A DNA stretch of 64,000 bases, from NCBI GenBank assembly GCA_030739735.1, contig JASLYQ010000005.1, positions 62,001 to 126,000 on the forward strand. Direction: 5' to 3'. The notes beneath the pieces are model-generated. The model was not told where the DNA came from and did not search any database. It was given only the letters and a program-made list of their open reading frames with translations. The position numbers were made by a program, and so were the translations under genes. Positions 17,158-25,765 of the stretch are shown in pieces. Origin of the DNA: Alphaproteobacteria bacterium (GTDB taxonomy: Bacteria; Pseudomonadota; Alphaproteobacteria; UBA7887). Numbering within the stretch: position 1 is the stretch's first letter; every line of letters begins with the position of its first letter.

Positions 17158-17483
17158 GCGAAGCGCGTGCACGCAAGATAGCCTCATAATATTAGAATTT
17201 AGGCACGACCAACATGTGATGTCTATTTCGGATATACCTTATAAGATAGTAAAATAAGAACAATTTCATGAGAATGACTTTAATATTAAGCTTGGAAAAA
17301 TAGATGCCTCACAAAGGGTAGCCAAACCATCCGAGAAGAAGTGCAGATCCTAACCACCGCTTGCTCGGAATTATCGACGTTTTCGAGCTGAACCTGTGGT
17401 GCTTGGCGAAAACTTTGTTTGCTTCAGGCAAACTACAACTCAGGTGAATGTGCGTAAAACCGTCGGTGCCGAGTTGAATATCC
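17158..17483. other. Gene-free convergent intergenic region
   Basis: This stretch of 326 bases separates the convergent MaoC and enoyl-CoA hydratase genes. The first half is AT-rich and resembles no known gene. A small hairpin (GTTTGC/GCAAAC, 17417-17433) lies downstream of the minus-strand operon, but no proper T-tract follows, so it is not called a terminator. I see nothing else in it. Confidence 0.5.
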
Positions 17484-18296
17484 TCAACGTCCCTTGTAGC
17501 TGGGCTTGCGCTTCTCGCTAAAAGCGGCGAGCCCTTCTGCATAGTCCTCGGTGCGCCGCAGTTTCTCGTAGGCATGGCCCTCGATCTCCAGCGCCACCTT
17601 GAGGCTGCTGTCATAGGCCGCGTTGAGGACGCGCTTGAGCGAGCGCAGTGCCACCGGCGCCATGGCATTGAGCTTGCCGGTATAATCATCGATGAGCGCA
17701 GTCAAGGCGTCAGAATCCTCAGCCACTGCCGTCACCAGACCCCAGTCGCAGGCCTGCTCGACCGAAATGCGCTTGCCCAGCATTACCATGTCCTTAGCGC
17801 GCGTCATGCCGGCTATCCGCGCAACGCGGACGCTGCCACCCGAACCCGGCATCTGGCCCAGGGTGATTTCAGGCAAACCGACAAGCGTCTCTTTTGACGC
17901 CAGGCGGTAGTCGCAGGCCAGCGACAACTCGAAGCCGACGCCAAAGGCGTATTTCTCCAGTGCCGCGATAACCGGCTTAGAACAGCGCTCCGGCGCGCCG
18001 ATATTGTCGGCGAGATCGGACATGCGATCGACCGGGATCTCGGGAAAGCGCTTGACGTCACCACCCGAGGTAAAGACGCCGTTGGCACCGCGGATTACAA
18101 CCACGCCCACATCATCATCCTCGTCGAACGTCTCGATGATGGCGCGGATCTGTGCCCGGCCGCGATAGCTCACCGTGTTGAGCGGCGGCCGATCCAGGGT
18201 CAGCGTGCCGATGCGGCGTTCGGCATCAACATCGACGCGTAAGCCGTCGAGATCTTCTAGCAGGGCTGCGCGGCGGGCGGCGTAGTCGGGTTCCAT
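17484..18296 (-). CDS. Enoyl-CoA hydratase/isomerase, last gene of the mtnA-Mo hydroxylase operon
   Basis: This is a 270-residue crotonase. It has VDAERRIGTLTLDRPPLNTV, the oxyanion loop GVFTSGGDVKRF, and both canonical hydratase glutamates: one in GVGFELSLACDYR and one in GLPEITLGQMPGSGG. Hydration of an enoyl-CoA is therefore likely. The start at 18296 has GGAGG five bases upstream; an upstream in-frame extension to 18419 lies inside the ligase gene and shows no homology. It follows the acyl-CoA ligase gene by 16 bases. Placed after a ligase, it would act on the CoA ester that the ligase makes, after dehydrogenation or on a naturally unsaturated acid. Confidence 0.9.
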   Translation of the reverse strand: MEPDYAARRAALLEDLDGLRVDVDAERRIGTLTLDRPPLNTVSYRGRAQIRAIIETFDEDDDVGVVVIRGANGVFTSGGDVKRFPEIPVDRMSDLADNIGAPERCSKPVIAALEKYAFGVGFELSLACDYRLASKETLVGLPEITLGQMPGSGGSVRVARIAGMTRAKDMVMLGKRISVEQACDWGLVTAVAEDSDALTALIDDYTGKLNAMAPVALRSLKRVLNAAYDSSLKVALEIEGHAYEKLRRTEDYAEGLAAFSEKRKPSYKGR

Positions 18297-18312
18297 AGGG
18301 CCTCCATCAGGT

Positions 18313-19824
18313 TCAGAGCCTGGTGTCGTAGCTAAGCAGACCCCGATAGTTGCCATCCCGCAGCTCGCGTCGCAACAGCTTCCCGGACCCGGAGCGCGGA
18401 ATCTTGGCGACAAATACATAGTCGCGGGGACGCTTGAACCGCGCGAGACCGTTGTCGAGGCAATAGCTATCCAGCGCCACAGCAGAGGCGTCTGTTTGCG
18501 CAGGCTCGACGAACGCCGTCACGCGTTCGCCCCAGCGTTTGTCTGCAACACCGATGACCGCCGCCTGTCGCACGAGTGGCGAGCAGGTCAGAACGTCCTC
18601 CACCTCCTCGGGGTGAATATTCTCTCCGCCTGAGATGATCATGTCATCGACTCGGCCGATGACGTAAAGCTCGCCATCCTCGTCGAAGTAACCAAGATCG
18701 CCGGTGAAGTACCAGCCGTCGCGGATCGCCTTGGTGTCCGCATCCGGACGCCTCCAGTAACCACGAAAGGCTTCAGGGCTTGCCATGGAGGCGATGATCT
18801 CCCCCAGCCGGCCCTGTGGTACGGTGTCGTCGCGATGCACGGTGGGTGCAGCGTCGGCGCGCACGATGCGAATCTCCTGACCGATACCGGGCGTGCCGGC
18901 ACAACCCGGTTTGTCAGCCACATGGTCGCATACGGTGAACGTAAAGATCTCGCTAGAGCCATAGAAATTGTGGAAGCGTTGTGGTCGGAAGACCTCGACG
19001 CAGCGTGCTGTTAGGGCGCTTCTCATCGACATGCCGGCATAACCAATAGTGCGAACGCTGGAGAGGTCGGCGTTGGCAATATCGGGGTGGTTGACTATGT
19101 CGTGAAACACGGTCGGTACCAGAAAAAGCGCGCTGATCCGCTCTTCCACGATATGGGCTAACGCCGCACCGGCGTCGAACTGCGCCATCGCCACCCAATG
19201 ACCACCCAGCAGCTCGCAAGTCAGGAGCTGGCGGACACCCATGGTATGGAACAGTGGCATGACACCGAGTTGGACTTCTCCGCGCCGGTAGCCGAGCTGG
19301 GTGATGGCGTTACGTCCAGCGGCAAGCTCGGCCGCATGGCTACGCGGCACACCCTTTGGCCCTCCCGTGGTACCCGAGGTGTAGAGCATCAGGCATGGGT
19401 CTTCAGTTGCCACCTCAACAGGCGTGGCCAAAGGCTCGCTCGCTGAGAGTTCCGAAAAATCGTCATCGATATTGATACTGTCGGCAGGGGCGGCAGACGC
19501 GGTGATGTGCTCGCAAATCACCAATTTAGCTTCGCTATCGGCCAAGATGATGGCGACCTCTTCCGCCGTCGCCCGCCAATTGAACGGTGTGAAAACAACG
19601 CCCGACATCTGACACGCCCAGTAAAGGGTTGCCGTTTCCCAGCGATTGGTCAGCAGTGTCAGTAAGCGGTCCCCGGGTTGTAAGCCTCGGGCCACAAGGC
19701 AGCCGGCCACGGCCGCGGCACGCTCCTGCAAGTCGCCATAGGTCAGGCGCACCGAGCCATCGCTAAGCGCCAGTGCATCGGCATTCTGCGTGGCACTCTC
19801 GACGAACGCCTGGCCCAGGCTCAC
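18313..19824 (-). CDS. AMP-forming acyl-CoA ligase
   Basis: This 503-residue member of the acyl-adenylate superfamily activates a carboxylic acid with ATP and joins it to CoA. Motifs in order are LMLYTSGTTGGPKGVPRSH (P-loop), FYGSSE, GWYFTGDLGYFDEDG, the hinge VIGRVDDMIISGGENIHPEE and the catalytic lysine in PRSGSGKLLRREL. It starts with GTG at 19824, overlapping the TGA of the iron-sulfur subunit gene (GTGA). This fits the other junctions of the operon better than an ATG 72 bases upstream. The substrate is presumably the acid made by the molybdenum hydroxylase encoded just upstream. Family members accept fatty, aromatic and sulfur-containing acids (DmdB-type), so identity is open. Confidence 0.9.
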   Translation of the reverse strand: MSLGQAFVESATQNADALALSDGSVRLTYGDLQERAAAVAGCLVARGLQPGDRLLTLLTNRWETATLYWACQMSGVVFTPFNWRATAEEVAIILADSEAKLVICEHITASAAPADSINIDDDFSELSASEPLATPVEVATEDPCLMLYTSGTTGGPKGVPRSHAAELAAGRNAITQLGYRRGEVQLGVMPLFHTMGVRQLLTCELLGGHWVAMAQFDAGAALAHIVEERISALFLVPTVFHDIVNHPDIANADLSSVRTIGYAGMSMRSALTARCVEVFRPQRFHNFYGSSEIFTFTVCDHVADKPGCAGTPGIGQEIRIVRADAAPTVHRDDTVPQGRLGEIIASMASPEAFRGYWRRPDADTKAIRDGWYFTGDLGYFDEDGELYVIGRVDDMIISGGENIHPEEVEDVLTCSPLVRQAAVIGVADKRWGERVTAFVEPAQTDASAVALDSYCLDNGLARFKRPRDYVFVAKIPRSGSGKLLRRELRDGNYRGLLSYDTRL

Positions 19825-20318
19825 TTGCCGCTCCGCCGTTTGGCCGCCACCTCGAGCACGGCGCGCACCATGCCAACATAGCCGGTGCAGCGGCAAATAT
19901 GGCCCGACAGCATATCGCGCACCGCCACCTCGTCAGGGTCCGAATTCTCCGCTAGGAACTGAACGCAGGAGGCTAGAATGCCGGGCGTGCAATAGCCGCA
20001 TTGCAAGGCGCCGTTCTCGCTGAAGGCCTGCTGGAGGTCGTTGAGGCCGCCATCTTCGGCGTGGTCTTCTATGGTCACGAGTTCGCAGCCTTCCGCCTGC
20101 ACAGCGAGCGTCAGACAGGTGCGTTCGGCACGACCGTCAATGAGAATCGTGCAAGCACCGCAGACGCCGTGTTCGCAACCGACATGGGTCCCGGGCAGGC
20201 CAACCTCGTGGCGCAAAAAATCGCTGAGCAGGGTGCGTGACATGGCCATGCCGGCCCGGCGGCGGCCGTTCACGTTGAGAGTTAGCGTGATCCGTTCCTC
20301 GGCACCGATACGTCTCAC
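19821..20318 (-). CDS. Molybdenum hydroxylase small subunit, [2Fe-2S] protein (CoxS/XdhA-type)
   Basis: This 165-residue protein holds two [2Fe-2S] clusters. The plant-ferredoxin-type site is CEHGVCGACTILIDG with a later RTCL, and the second site is CGYCTPG with HICRCTGY. It passes electrons from the molybdopterin subunit to the FAD subunit in xanthine dehydrogenase/CO dehydrogenase-family enzymes. It starts with GTG at 20318, overlapping the stop of the FAD subunit gene (GTGA); the longer ATG start at 20345 lies in the upstream gene. Order in the operon is large, FAD, iron-sulfur, then ligase, all with four-base overlaps. Confidence 0.93.
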   Translation of the reverse strand: MRRIGAEERITLTLNVNGRRRAGMAMSRTLLSDFLRHEVGLPGTHVGCEHGVCGACTILIDGRAERTCLTLAVQAEGCELVTIEDHAEDGGLNDLQQAFSENGALQCGYCTPGILASCVQFLAENSDPDEVAVRDMLSGHICRCTGYVGMVRAVLEVAAKRRSGK

Positions 20319-21151
20319 GACACGGCTCCCGCGAATGCGTCGCAAAGCGCACGCGTCGCCATTTCCACACCAAGGTGGCGGCGAAAGGCAGCATCAGCCT
20401 GGCGATCAGACATGGCGTCAAGCTCGCCAACAGCCGTCTCCGCTAGCTCGCGCGCCGTTGCCTCGCTCGCTGGTAGGCCGGACGCATCGGGTGTGAACGC
20501 GCGTGGTCTGTCCTCGATACCGCCAAGGGCAAAGCCGACCCTGGCGATAGCGCCGTCGACGCACGCCCATGCGGCTGCGGCGGCAAGGGCAAAATCGCCA
20601 CGGCGCTGCGCGATCTCGGCAAAACCGTAGCCGGTTCCGGGCGGCGACTTTGGCCATGTCAGTGCTGTGATCATTTCGTTCGGCTCACGTGCCGTCGTCA
20701 GCAGACCATCGAAAAAAACCGCGGCTGCGACTTTTTGTGTGCCGCATTGCGACGTCAGCTCGACCTCGCCGTCAAGGGCAGTAAGGCAAAGCGGCACCTC
20801 GGCGCTCGGATCGGCGTGGGCGACAGAGCCGCACAGCGTTCCGCGGTTGCGCGTCTGCATGTGTCCAACATGGGGTAGGGCGAGCGAGAGCAGCGGCACG
20901 TTACCATTCCTCAGCATCACCGCCTGGCGTACCAGGCAGGGCGTGCGCACGGTATCGCCTTCGACGGCGATGACATCGCAGCCCGACAGGCGATTGATGT
21001 CGACCACCAACTCTGGCCAGGCGAGGCGCATGTTAAGCATAGGGCCAAGTGACATACCACCGGCGAGCACGCTGGCCTCACCATCAGCAAGTAACGAAAG
21101 CGCCTCCTCGACGGTTTCGGGACGAGCATAGGCAAAGCGCGGTGGCTTCAT
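20315..21151 (-). CDS. Molybdenum hydroxylase FAD-binding subunit (CoxM-type)
   Basis: This 278-residue subunit carries FAD and hands electrons to NAD+ or another acceptor. The two flavin motifs are SVLAGGMSLGPMLNMRLAWP near residue 40 and TRNRGTLCGSVAHADPSAE near residue 105. They correspond to the AGGxSLxPxLNxRL and RNxGTxGGSxAHADPxAE signatures of the CoxM family. The C-terminal CO dehydrogenase flavoprotein domain is present. ATG at 21151 overlaps the large-subunit TGA (ATGA). No maturation genes (coxDEF or xdhC type) are next to it; they would have to lie elsewhere. Confidence 0.92.
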   Translation of the reverse strand: MKPPRFAYARPETVEEALSLLADGEASVLAGGMSLGPMLNMRLAWPELVVDINRLSGCDVIAVEGDTVRTPCLVRQAVMLRNGNVPLLSLALPHVGHMQTRNRGTLCGSVAHADPSAEVPLCLTALDGEVELTSQCGTQKVAAAVFFDGLLTTAREPNEMITALTWPKSPPGTGYGFAEIAQRRGDFALAAAAAWACVDGAIARVGFALGGIEDRPRAFTPDASGLPASEATARELAETAVGELDAMSDRQADAAFRRHLGVEMATRALCDAFAGAVS

Positions 21152-23535
21152 GCTTGGGCCAGCCGCCAAAGGCGATTGAGGGTGAGGGGAATCTCTATAT
21201 CCTCCCGCCCGAGCGCATCGGCAACAGCATTGGCGATTGCCGATGGGGTGAGCATGGCGGAGCCGTCGCCCATGCCCTTCGAGCCCACAGCGTTGCGCGG
21301 CGAGGGTGTAGTCACGGTGGCCGTCTCAATATCTGGCATATCGGGTGCCGTGGGGCAGAGGTACTCGGCGAAGCTACCCGAAAGGAAATTGCCACCCTCG
21401 TCGTAATCCAACTCCTCAAGGAAGGCGGCGCCGAAACCATGAGCGAAGCCGCCGAGGACCTGCCCCTCCGCCACCAACGGGTTAAGGATGGTGCCGCAGT
21501 CGTGCACCGAGACGTAGGAATGCACGGTCGCGCGCCCGGTTGCACGGTCGATCTCGACAGCCGCGAGATCGCAGACAACGCCGAAGGTCACGGCCGAGCC
21601 CACACGATCCTGCTCGTCCGGCGAGGTGAGCACGTCGGGCGAGACGACAGCCGTTTCCCGCAGCATCGCCGGTTCGCCTTCGGGCAGGCCGAGGGGGTGC
21701 CAATGAGCGCGGGCGGCGACGCGCCGAATGGGTAGCCCTTGGTCGGGCACGCCAACGATGCACGCGCGTCCGTCGCCAAGCTCGACGTCCTCTGGCGCAA
21801 CCTCCAACATGTCACCGGCGATGCGCCTCAGACGGCCTGCGATGCGATCTGCGGCCAGCGCGATGGCATCAACTACAACGGAGGAGAAGCGGTTGGCATA
21901 GTTGCCCGAGGCCAAAGACCAGTCGCTGGTGAAGGTGTCGGCCTGAGTGTTCACCGTGATGTCGTCTGGATGCAGACCGAGCCTGTCGGCGACGATTTGC
22001 GCCGCCACCGTGGCATGCCCTTGGCCCGCCGGGGTCGAGACCGTGCGCACGGTAACCACTCCTGAGGGGTCGAAGGATACTGTCGCCGAGCCCGGTCCGC
22101 CAGAACGCCCGTCGGCCTTAGCACGCTCCTCCGGCGATTGGGCGAGAGTGACATAAGCCATGTTCGAGCCCGACGGTTCGACCCCCATAGCCATGCCGAT
22201 GCCGAACAGCCGCCCTTCGGAGCGCGCTGTCTCGCGCTCGGCCAGCAGGGCAGGGTAGTCGGCGCGCTCGGCGACGAGATCGAGCACGCTTTCATAGTCG
22301 CCGGCGTCGTAGGTAGCGCCGGCTGGCGCCTCGTAGGGGAAGGCATCGGCCGGAATGATATTGCGGCGACGCATGGCTAAAGGATCGAGGCCGAGGCGAC
22401 GCCCGGCGCTATCCATCAGGCGCTCGAGCCCGTAATAAAACTGCGGACCACCATAACCGCGATTGAGACCAACCGGCGGCAGGTTCGTCAGGGCCACTCG
22501 ATTGTCCACCGCGATGTCGCGCACCCGATAGCAGCCGTTGGATGCGGCATGCATGCGATACAGAGAAGCAGGCTCCGGCGCACGCACATAGGCGCCGGCA
22601 TTCATCAGGTTGTCGTAGCGCAGGCCGAGCAGCGTACCGTCAGCGGCAAAAGCGCCGGATACCGCGTCCGCCCGGTCCGAAGCGCAGGAGCCAGCCTGCA
22701 GGTTCTCCAGGCGATCCTCGATCCATTTCAGCGGCACGCCCAGCAAGCGGCTGACGGCCGCCAGCATGACCATCTGAGGGAACATAGCCTGCTTGTTGCC
22801 AAAGCTGCCGCCGCTGCTCGGAGCGCTGATCAAGCGCAGCCGGTTGCCATCAACGCCGAGCGCTGCACTCATCAGGCCGTGCAAAATATATGGGCCCTGG
22901 AAGTTGGACCAGAGGGTGTAGCGGGCAGGGTGGCTTTCGAAATGAGCGATAACGCCACAGGTTTCCATCGGTGTGCAGGATTGCCGCGGATAATGCCATG
23001 ACAGCGAGATAGTCTCGTCTGCCACCGCGAAAGCGGCTTCCGGATCACCGTAACAAAAATGGCGTTGGTGGACGAGATTGCTGTCCATCGACTCATGGAC
23101 TTTCGGTGCCTCATCGCCTGCAGCAGCGGCCGGATCCACCACCGCGGATAGAGGCTCGTAATCGACCAGGATCGCTTCAAGTGCGTCTTCCGCCAGATAG
23201 CGGTCTACAGCGGCAACGAGAGCCACCGGCTCGCCGACATAGCGTGCTACATCGACCGCCATCGGATAGTAAGTCATGGGTGCGCGCAAGGCGCTCGCGA
23301 GCGGTCGTAATCCTTCCGCGAGCTCGGCACCGGTAACGATACCGATAACACCCTCCATCTCGAGTGCGACGACCGTGTCGATGCTACGGATTCGCGCATG
23401 CGCGTGCGGCGAACGCAGCAGCGCGACGTGGGCGATACCCGGCACAGGTGCCATGTCGTCGATAAAGCGTGCAGCCCCGGTCAGCAAAGCCGGGTCTTCC
23501 TTGCGCGGTAGGGGCGTGCCGAGCCAACTCGTCAT
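21148..23535 (-). CDS. Molybdenum hydroxylase large subunit, molybdopterin-binding (xanthine dehydrogenase family)
   Basis: This 795-residue catalytic subunit binds the molybdopterin-cytosine-dinucleotide cofactor. It has the N-terminal LPRKEDPALLTGAARFIDDM typical of the family, an aldehyde-oxidase a/b hammerhead domain (about residues 20-125) and the long Mo-binding domain, including APSSGGSFGNKQ, NRGYGGPQ and the late SKGMGDGS segment. The CO-dehydrogenase loop AYxCSFR is not present, so this is not an aerobic CO dehydrogenase. Aldehyde or heterocycle hydroxylation is more likely. Its start overlaps the mtnA stop by one base (TGATG). The genomic link to mtnA and an acyl-CoA ligase favours an aldehyde oxidase role, which is inference. 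Confidence 0.92.
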   Translation of the reverse strand: MTSWLGTPLPRKEDPALLTGAARFIDDMAPVPGIAHVALLRSPHAHARIRSIDTVVALEMEGVIGIVTGAELAEGLRPLASALRAPMTYYPMAVDVARYVGEPVALVAAVDRYLAEDALEAILVDYEPLSAVVDPAAAAGDEAPKVHESMDSNLVHQRHFCYGDPEAAFAVADETISLSWHYPRQSCTPMETCGVIAHFESHPARYTLWSNFQGPYILHGLMSAALGVDGNRLRLISAPSSGGSFGNKQAMFPQMVMLAAVSRLLGVPLKWIEDRLENLQAGSCASDRADAVSGAFAADGTLLGLRYDNLMNAGAYVRAPEPASLYRMHAASNGCYRVRDIAVDNRVALTNLPPVGLNRGYGGPQFYYGLERLMDSAGRRLGLDPLAMRRRNIIPADAFPYEAPAGATYDAGDYESVLDLVAERADYPALLAERETARSEGRLFGIGMAMGVEPSGSNMAYVTLAQSPEERAKADGRSGGPGSATVSFDPSGVVTVRTVSTPAGQGHATVAAQIVADRLGLHPDDITVNTQADTFTSDWSLASGNYANRFSSVVVDAIALAADRIAGRLRRIAGDMLEVAPEDVELGDGRACIVGVPDQGLPIRRVAARAHWHPLGLPEGEPAMLRETAVVSPDVLTSPDEQDRVGSAVTFGVVCDLAAVEIDRATGRATVHSYVSVHDCGTILNPLVAEGQVLGGFAHGFGAAFLEELDYDEGGNFLSGSFAEYLCPTAPDMPDIETATVTTPSPRNAVGSKGMGDGSAMLTPSAIANAVADALGREDIEIPLTLNRLWRLAQA

Positions 23536-24626
23536 CAGGCGACCCGCTCAGGATACAGAACGCCGAGGCCGACGGATGAGGCCTCACAAACGCCGCGCTC
23601 GGTGATCAGGCCATCGACTAGGCGCGCAGGTGTCACGTCGAAGGCGTAGTTTGCCACTGGGCTGCCGTCGGGGACAACCCGAACACGAGAAATGCTGCCG
23701 TCGGACGCGCGACCGTGAATGCAGGCCACCTCCTCATCGTCGCGTTGCTCTATGGGGATCTCGGCCACACCATCACTGAGCGTCCAGTCGATGGTCGTGG
23801 AGGGCAGCGCGGCATAGAACGGCACGCCATTATCGCGTGCGGCCAGCGCTTTTAGGTATGTGCCGATCTTGTTCGCCACGTCGCCGCCGCCGGTGGTGCG
23901 GTCGCTGCCAACGATCACCGCATCAACCTGGCCATGCTGCATCAGGTGCCCACCAACATTGTCGACGATCACCGTGTGTGGCACGCCGTGCTGGCCAAGC
24001 TCGAAAGCGGTCAGCGAGGCACCCTGATTGCGCGGCCGCGTCTCGTCGACCCAAACATGCACATCTAGCCCCGCCTCATGGGCCGCGTAGATCGGTGCCG
24101 TCGCCGTGCCCCAATCTATGGTCGCGAGCCAGCCTGCGTTGCAATGGGTGAGAATGTTGAGCGGCTCGCCGGTAGGTTTTTTCGCGACTATGTCACGTAG
24201 GACGGCGAGACCATACTCACCAATGCTGCGACAACTTACCACATCATCATCACATATCGTGGCCGCATGGCGCCAAGCTACCTCCGCCCTACTATCTTCT
24301 GGTAACGGGGCTAGCCGATCCCTCATCTCCTGTAAAGCCCAAGCAAGGTTGACGGCAGTCGGTCGCGTCGTCGCTAGAATCTCATGTGCCTCGGCAAGCG
24401 CGATATCGGAAGGATCAACCGCTGCGGCGACAGCCATACCATAGGCGGCAGCGCCGCCAATCAGGGGCGCACCGCGCACCTGCATGTCGCGAATAGCGCG
24501 TGCTACGTCGTCGATATCCCGCAGGGTGACGATGACAAGTTCATGGGGCAGGCGTGTCTGATCAATGATCTGCACCCCGTCCTCCGCACGCCAGATTGTG
24601 CGATACGCCTTACCGTCAATGTTCAT
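23535..24626 (-). CDS. mtnA: S-methyl-5-thioribose-1-phosphate isomerase
   Basis: This 363-residue member of the MtnA/eIF2B-alpha family converts 5-methylthioribose 1-phosphate to the ribulose form in methylthioadenosine salvage. It has [16 protein letters not shown], the catalytic cysteine in [12 protein letters not shown] and the catalytic aspartate in [19 protein letters not shown], plus [21 protein letters not shown] at 24626 is used because it begins the conserved part and follows GGGAGGG; an upstream in-frame extension to 24689 is unlikely. It is the first gene of the operon with the molybdenum hydroxylase. The usual salvage partners (mtnB, mtnK/P, mtnC, mtnD) are not nearby, so the ketose phosphate must be processed by enzymes encoded elsewhere or by a different route. 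Confidence 0.9.
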   Translation of the reverse strand: MNIDGKAYRTIWRAEDGVQIIDQTRLPHELVIVTLRDIDDVARAIRDMQVRGAPLIGGAAAYGMAVAAAVDPSDIALAEAHEILATTRPTAVNLAWALQEMRDRLAPLPEDSRAEVAWRHAATICDDDVVSCRSIGEYGLAVLRDIVAKKPTGEPLNILTHCNAGWLATIDWGTATAPIYAAHEAGLDVHVWVDETRPRNQGASLTAFELGQHGVPHTVIVDNVGGHLMQHGQVDAVIVGSDRTTGGGDVANKIGTYLKALAARDNGVPFYAALPSTTIDWTLSDGVAEIPIEQRDDEEVACIHGRASDGSISRVRVVPDGSPVANYAFDVTPARLVDGLITERGVCEASSVGLGVLYPERVA

Positions 24627-24683
24627 GCCGTCCCTCCCAGCGGGGCGCAGGGTGGAAGCACGCGGCTTGCGGGTCAAGATGGC

Positions 24684-24713
24684 TTGCAAAATAATAATTT
24701 AGTTTCATAAAAT
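24684..24713 (+). promoter_or_regulatory. Possible sigma-70-type promoter for the lytic transglycosylase gene
   Basis: Between divergent mtnA and the transglycosylase gene lies an AT-rich block. TTGCAA at 24684-24689 and TAAAAT at 24708-24713 are separated by 18 bases, a fair match to -35/-10 boxes. A TAATAT at 24718 is an alternative -10. The assignment rests on sequence resemblance only. Confidence 0.3.
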
Positions 24714-24762
24714 AGTGTAATATACTGGAACTTCAGTAACCAAGGCGGAACACTAACGCTCC

Positions 24763-25731
24763 ATGCTTGGATTGTCGCGAACGATTATCGCTGTGCTGTT
24801 CTGGATCGCGGCTGCTCAGGCTGCGGATTCGTCGAATTTTGATCCCTGGCTTGTCGGCCTGCGCGCGGAGGCTATAGCGATGGGCGTTGACGTCGAGATT
24901 CTCGATGCGGCATTGACGGGAATTCGGCCGATAGCACGCATCATCGAGCTTGACCGCAGACAACCCGAAGGGCGACTCACGGCGGCACAATATCTCGAGC
25001 GAGTGGTTCCTACATCACGCCAAACAGTAGCTAAGCAACGACTCTCTAAACATCGAAAATTATTAAAATTCATCGCCGCCAAGTACGGAGTGCAGCCACG
25101 CTTCATCGTGGCCTTATGGGGCATAGAAACAGATTTTGGGCGCAACACCGGCGGGTTCGGAGTTATCGAAGCCCTTGCCACACTGGCCTATGACGGCCGC
25201 CGCGCGAACTTCTTCCGTAGCGAATTACTTGCCGCCTTGCAGATTTTGGACGAACGACACATCGCGCCAGACGCGATGCGCGGCTCCTGGGCCGGTGCCA
25301 TGGGGCAAAGCCAGTTTATGCCGTCGAGCTTTCTTGCCTATGCTGTGGACGAGAACGACGACGGCCGTCGCGATATCTGGAAGACACTGCCTGACGTTTT
25401 CGCATCCATCGCCAATTATCTGACCCAATTCGGCTGGGAAGATAACCAGACCTGGGGCAGGGCAGTGCGCCTACCGACGGGGTTTGACAAGAATCTCATC
25501 GGTCTCGAAACTAAACGACCGATCGGCGGCTGGCAGGTGCTCGGCGTGCGCCGACAGGACGGCCGTGATCTGCCGACACGGCAGTTGCCGGCCTCGATCG
25601 TGCAGCCCGATGGTGAAGGTACTCAAGCCTATATGGTGTACGGAAACTTCGCCACTACGCTGAAATGGAACCGCTCCACCTATTTTGCCCTGGCGGTCGG
25701 AAAACTTGCCGATTCCATGATTGGTCACTAG
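24763..25731 (+). CDS. Lytic murein transglycosylase (MltB/SltB family)
   Basis: This 322-residue exported enzyme cleaves peptidoglycan glycan strands non-hydrolytically. A signal peptide (cleavage after AAQA) precedes the SLT-type domain. The catalytic glutamate is Glu122 in FIVALWGIETDFG. SWAGAMGQSQFMPSSFLAYA and the calcium-site-like DENDDGRRDIW are hallmarks of the MltB group. It has no lipobox and no C-terminal peptidoglycan-binding domain, so it is the short soluble periplasmic form. It is the first of three co-directional cell-wall genes (this gene, rlpA, dacA). Confidence 0.92.
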   Translation: MLGLSRTIIAVLFWIAAAQAADSSNFDPWLVGLRAEAIAMGVDVEILDAALTGIRPIARIIELDRRQPEGRLTAAQYLERVVPTSRQTVAKQRLSKHRKLLKFIAAKYGVQPRFIVALWGIETDFGRNTGGFGVIEALATLAYDGRRANFFRSELLAALQILDERHIAPDAMRGSWAGAMGQSQFMPSSFLAYAVDENDDGRRDIWKTLPDVFASIANYLTQFGWEDNQTWGRAVRLPTGFDKNLIGLETKRPIGGWQVLGVRRQDGRDLPTRQLPASIVQPDGEGTQAYMVYGNFATTLKWNRSTYFALAVGKLADSMIGH

Positions 25732-25765
25732 ATTCTTGCCTAGCTTGCCTATTGGAGAAAAGCAA

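Noticed and set aside
17417-17433. Terminator of the mtnA-hydroxylase operon
   Set aside because: The six-pair stem is weak and is not followed by a T-tract on the minus strand.
21148-23535. Aerobic carbon monoxide dehydrogenase large subunit
   Set aside because: The subunit set looks CoxLMS-like, but the CO-dehydrogenase active-site loop AYxCSFR is absent and the genes sit with mtnA and an acyl-CoA ligase.
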